34,172 nucleotides of DNA from an uncultured Bacilli bacterium (GTDB taxonomy: Bacteria > Bacillota_I > Bacilli_A > RFN20 > CAG-288), in the NCBI GenBank assembly GCA_934725685.1, contig CAKVBX010000014.1, positions 1-34,172 on the forward strand. Reading direction: 5' to 3'. Position 1 is the first letter of the stretch; each line of letters starts with the position of its first letter. Below, one piece after another: positions 31,525 to 34,172 of the stretch. Below the pieces are notes generated by a model. That model saw nothing but the letters and a program-made list of their open reading frames with translations. It was not told the DNA's origin and did not search any database. Made by a program: the position numbers and the translations under genes.

Positions 31525-33837
31525 CTATATTTTGTGAAACGCCTTGAATCCGAGCATTAGCTTCTTCACGCCGCTAGCACCGAAGTCAACCGTGATTTTG
31601 GAATCCTTGCTGACTTCCGTCACGATGCCGATGCCGAATTTGTCGTGCTGTACCTTGTCACCGACCTGATAGGTTTCCGCCACCGGTTTATTCCCCGAAG
31701 CGGACTTTCTCTTCAGGAAATCGTTGGCGTTGGTGAGATTGTCGGCAAGCGAGGGCTTATGGGCCCCACGGTAAGCATTGTAATTCATGTAAGGCTTTGC
31801 CTCGGAAGTGGGCTTCTTGACCTCGGTCGTCGCTTTCGCCTCGATTTCCTTGAGGAACATCGAGGGAAGATACTCGGATCCGGAGCGGAAGTTCGTTCCG
31901 CCAAAAGAAGAGAGATAGAGTTTCTTCTTCGCACGGGTCATACAGACATACATGAGTCTTCGCTCCTCTTCGATGGCGGAACGGCTTCCATCCTGGAGGG
32001 CGTGAGTGGTCGGAAAAATCATCTGATTGAGGCCGGTAAGAAACACATAAGGGAATTCAAGACCTTTTGAGACATGTCCGGTCATCAGGGAGACTTTATC
32101 GTCGTCTTCCATTGTGTCCTGATCGGACTGAAGAGAGACTTCCAACAGAAAATCGTCCAGCGTCGGTGCCTTCGGGCTTCCGTTCTCATCAAGCATATCC
32201 TGCTGGAAGAACTGGGAGATGGTTCGCATGAGTTCGTTAACGTTGTCCACTTTGGAGACCGAGGAAGCAGCGGTATAGGAAAGCTTTTCCTGCAGTTTCA
32301 GGTCCTCCTGATGCACATACTCGAGGAATCCCGCCTCATTGAAATAGTTGAAGATTGCCGTAGCCACATCGTTTCCATTCTTGGAGAGGGAGAGTGCCTG
32401 GACAAAATGGTCATAGGCGCCGTAGAAGTTCGTAAGGGCGAGAATGGTACGCTTATTGAGTCCGAGTACGTCCTGATGTTCCCGGAAAATGCGGATTAGC
32501 AGCGTCTCCTCTCCGAGGCTGTCACGGAGTTCTTCTGCCCGGCTGAGGATAGTCTGACCGATACCTTTTGTGGGTGCAACAAGAATACGGCGGAAAGAGA
32601 AATCATCCGGATTGACCGCAAGGCGGAGATAGGCGATGGCGTCCTTGATTTCGGCACGCTCATAGAATTTCATGCCGCCGTAAATGTCATATGGAATCCG
32701 GAAAAGCGTGAGCTGTTTTTCCAAAGCGTTGGAAAGATAGTTAGAGCGGTAAATAACGGCGATATCGTGATAAGGAACATCGAACTGTTGGTGAAGGGTG
32801 CGGATGTTGAGGGCGATACGGTAGCCTTCGTTGTCGTTATCCCGGCAGCGGAAATACTCGACGCGGTCACCGACGACACCGCTGGCTGCGATGAGCTTCT
32901 TATCCATGCGGTCCCTGTTGTTGGAAATCAGCTTGTTGGCGGCATCGAGGATGCACTGGGTGGAACGGTAGTTCTCATCGAGAACGACCGTCTCCAGCGA
33001 CGGGAAATCCTTGGCGAGACGGTCCTTGATGATTTCGTTCTTGGCACCTCGCCAGGTATAGATCGTCTGATCAGGGTCTCCGACGACGGTCAGCGTCGCC
33101 GTAGGGGACATGAAGAGGCGGATGAGTCCGTACTGAAGGCCGTTGGTATCCTGAAATTCGTCGACAAGGAAGACGTCGTATTTGTGTCTCCAAGTTTCCC
33201 GGACATCCGGATTGTTCTCCATCACGAAATAGGTGAGCATGAGGAGGTCGTCAAAATCGAGAAGATTCTGAATTTTCAATTTCTTCTGATAGGTGGTATA
33301 GACGCTCATCAGTTCATCGAACGAATAGATGGAATCGAGAGGGACATCACTCTTGGTGACTTCGTCAGGAAAAACGCCGTCTGTCTTGAGCATGGAGATT
33401 TTACCAGTGATGGCTTTGACGAAGTCCTTGCTGTCTCCTTTCGTCATTTTGGAAAAAATGTCTTTATAGATGGCGGAACTGTCTTCATCAGATGCAATCT
33501 GGAAACCGGTGCTATATCCAGGAATCTTGGCGATTTCCTTTCTCAAGAAACGATAGCAGAAGCCGTGAAAGGTGCAGATGAGTGGCTTTTCGGAAGACGG
33601 AAAAGACTCTTTCATAAGGAGGTCTCCCACACGGGTTGACATTTCCTTGGCAGCCTTGTTGGTGAAGGTGATGGCGAGCATCCTCTTCGGATTCACACCG
33701 GTCATGATTTGATAGGCGAGACGGTAAGTGAGTGTCCTTGTCTTTCCGGTGCCGGCACCGGCGATGATTCTCAGATACTGACTGGTCGAAGAGGCGGCTA
33801 AAAACTGATTATGATTAAGTTCTTTCTGTAAATCCAT
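31525..33837 (-). CDS. pcrA: ATP-dependent DNA helicase PcrA/UvrD
   Basis: This is a superfamily 1A 3'-5' helicase used in repair, plasmid replication and conflict resolution with RNA polymerase. The 770-aa protein has the motifs in order: Q-motif LNHNQFLA, Walker A AGAGTGKT at 26-33, DEFQDTN (Walker B), GDPDQTIYTWRGA, and VSLMTGHVSKGLEFPYVF. The C-terminal Tudor-like tail (YQVGDKVQHDKFGIGIVTEV) is the part of PcrA that contacts RNA polymerase. I chose the ATG at 33837 (MDLQKELNHNQ); the frame is open to 33966, but that extension covers the promoter and the tRNA terminator. It is the first gene of pcrA-ligA-gatCAB. Confidence 0.96.
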   Translation of the reverse strand: MDLQKELNHNQFLAASSTSQYLRIIAGAGTGKTRTLTYRLAYQIMTGVNPKRMLAITFTNKAAKEMSTRVGDLLMKESFPSSEKPLICTFHGFCYRFLRKEIAKIPGYSTGFQIASDEDSSAIYKDIFSKMTKGDSKDFVKAITGKISMLKTDGVFPDEVTKSDVPLDSIYSFDELMSVYTTYQKKLKIQNLLDFDDLLMLTYFVMENNPDVRETWRHKYDVFLVDEFQDTNGLQYGLIRLFMSPTATLTVVGDPDQTIYTWRGAKNEIIKDRLAKDFPSLETVVLDENYRSTQCILDAANKLISNNRDRMDKKLIAASGVVGDRVEYFRCRDNDNEGYRIALNIRTLHQQFDVPYHDIAVIYRSNYLSNALEKQLTLFRIPYDIYGGMKFYERAEIKDAIAYLRLAVNPDDFSFRRILVAPTKGIGQTILSRAEELRDSLGEETLLIRIFREHQDVLGLNKRTILALTNFYGAYDHFVQALSLSKNGNDVATAIFNYFNEAGFLEYVHQEDLKLQEKLSYTAASSVSKVDNVNELMRTISQFFQQDMLDENGSPKAPTLDDFLLEVSLQSDQDTMEDDDKVSLMTGHVSKGLEFPYVFLTGLNQMIFPTTHALQDGSRSAIEEERRLMYVCMTRAKKKLYLSSFGGTNFRSGSEYLPSMFLKEIEAKATTEVKKPTSEAKPYMNYNAYRGAHKPSLADNLTNANDFLKRKSASGNKPVAETYQVGDKVQHDKFGIGIVTEVSKDSKITVDFGASGVKKLMLGFKAFHKI

Positions 33838-33861
33838 GTTGTGTTTTTTCTTTCGCTTAAA

Positions 33862-33901
33862 ATTATACCAAATGGCATAGCATTTCTTTCTAAAGAAAGA
33901 A
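33862..33901 (-). promoter_or_regulatory. pcrA promoter with an adjacent inverted repeat
   Basis: On the minus strand ATTTGGTATAAT carries an extended -10 (TATAAT at 33867-33862). The -35 is weak. TTCTTTC-4 nt-GAAAGAA (33901-33884) is a perfect 7-bp inverted repeat just upstream. The 12-mer around the -10 is shared with the tetR-type promoter. Confidence 0.55.
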
Positions 33902-33930
33902 AGAATTCTCGGTGATGGGAACACAGAAAT

Positions 33931-33955
33931 AAAAAGCCAATCCCAAAGGACTGGC
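33931..33955 (-). terminator. Terminator of tRNA-Gln
   Basis: GCCAGTCC and GGATTGGC form an 8-bp stem (one G-T pair) around TTTG on the minus strand, followed by TTTTTATTT, starting about 10 nt after the CCA end. Confidence 0.88.
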
Positions 33956-33965
33956 ATTATTTGCA

Positions 33966-34040
33966 TGGCTGGGATACTTGGATTCGAACCAAGGCATCAC
34001 GGTTTCAGAGACCGTTGTCTTACCGCTTGACTATATCCCA
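33966..34040 (-). tRNA. tRNA-Gln (anticodon CUG)
   Basis: The minus strand folds as a complete cloverleaf of 72 nt plus an encoded CCA (33968-33966). The acceptor is TGGGATA/TATCCCA with discriminator G, the D arm is GTC/GAC, and the anticodon stem ACGGT/ACCGT has loop CTCTGAA. The T arm CTTGG-TTCGAAT-CCAAG is canonical. The loop places CTG at 34-36, reading CAG codons (Gln). The first pair is U1-A72, a recognition element for GatCAB-type amidotransferase in bacterial tRNA-Gln, and the gatCAB genes are downstream on the same strand. A UUG isoacceptor should exist elsewhere in the genome. Confidence 0.95.
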
Positions 34041-34053
34041 AGGGCAAGTAAGA

Positions 34054-34082
34054 AGTATAATGATGGCATTGTTATTTGTCAA
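34054..34082 (-). promoter_or_regulatory. Promoter of tRNA-Gln
   Basis: On the minus strand a perfect TTGACA (34082-34077) and TATACT (34059-34054) are 17 bp apart, the same hexamers as the NAD operon promoter. Confidence 0.88.
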
Positions 34083-34102
34083 ACATTTTCTTGTTTTTTT
34101 GT

Positions 34103-34151
34103 AGTTGTTCTGTGAATTTGTCCCTGAAAGTTGTTCAGTGATTTTGTCCCT
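34103..34151. repeat. Pair of 23-bp near-identical direct repeats
   Basis: The 23 bp at 34103-34125 and at 34129-34151 differ at only two positions; both begin AGTTGTTC and end TTTGTCCCT, with a 26-bp period. Such tandem sites occur as transposase-binding sites near the ends of some insertion sequences, so an element may begin at or beyond the window edge. No transposase is visible. Confidence 0.6.
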
Positions 34152-34172
34152 CTTGAAGTATTCGAATGAGAA

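Noticed and set aside
33838..33966. 43-residue N-terminal extension of pcrA
   Set aside because: It covers the pcrA promoter and the tRNA terminator and has no similarity to helicase N-termini.
1..34172. CRISPR array, prophage, or toxin-antitoxin module
   Set aside because: No regularly spaced repeats, phage structural genes or paired small toxin-like genes were seen on either strand.

Overview
The window reads as a densely coded chromosomal segment of a low-to-mid-GC Bacillota-type bacterium, probably an uncultured gut Bacilli lineage near the RF39/Erysipelotrichia/Acholeplasma side. The grounds are the gene content (Bacillota-type sufCDSUB, pcrA-ligA-gatCAB, soj/spo0J-like parAB, PrsA-like lipoproteins), strong Shine-Dalgarno sites, TTGACA/TATAAT promoters and many 4-nt ATGA gene overlaps. 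UGA is clearly a stop codon (pncB, nadD, sufB, sufD, queA, parA and others), so this is not the Mycoplasma code 4. The GatA active-site variant TGDS recalls Mollicutes-type GatA. Taxonomy is an inference.

Layout. (1) 101-4266, + strand: an NAD operon pncB-nadD-nadE with a near-consensus promoter, ending in a terminator shared with a convergent HAD phosphatase gene (4266-5078, -). (2) 5079-5923: 845 bp without an intact gene; the minus strand carries what may be a decayed TetR-like regulator gene, next to a hairpin just before a MATE efflux gene (5924-7324, +). (3) 7400-9280, +: a monocistronic gene for a 626-aa protein that I read as two OST-HTH/LOTUS-like winged helices plus a DUF3825-like C-terminal domain. 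It is the most unusual protein here. (4) 9342-9877, -: an orphan lipoprotein preceded by a 12-codon leader ORF whose stop overlaps the lipoprotein start. (5) 9961-16543, -: one operon sufC-sufD-sufS-sufU-sufB-mnmG, joining Fe-S assembly to a tRNA wobble-uridine modification enzyme, with inverted repeats at its promoter. (6) 16605-20891, -: two large overlapping PrsA/SurA-like lipoproteins and a HIT hydrolase. (7) 21016-22591, +: parA-parB; the ParB lacks the usual GERR motif, and parA may be translated from a leaderless message. (8) 22558-25488, -: tgt-queA-queH, the late queuosine pathway, converging on parB with a 34-bp 3' overlap. (9) 25502-26203, -: a TetR regulator with a candidate self-operator. 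(10) 26233-33837, -: pcrA-ligA-gatC-gatA-gatB. (11) 33966-34040, -: tRNA-Gln(CUG) with encoded CCA and a consensus promoter, followed at the window edge by two 23-bp near-identical direct repeats.

How the genes connect: the segment is mostly housekeeping. NAD made by the first operon is the cofactor of the NAD-dependent DNA ligase near the other end. GatCAB makes Gln-tRNA(Gln), and a tRNA-Gln gene sits directly upstream of its operon. SufS/SufU/SufB supply Fe-S clusters, which QueH needs. Three separate units (mnmG, tgt-queA-queH, gatCAB/tRNA-Gln) act on tRNA. No CRISPR array, rRNA, complete mobile element or phage gene was seen.
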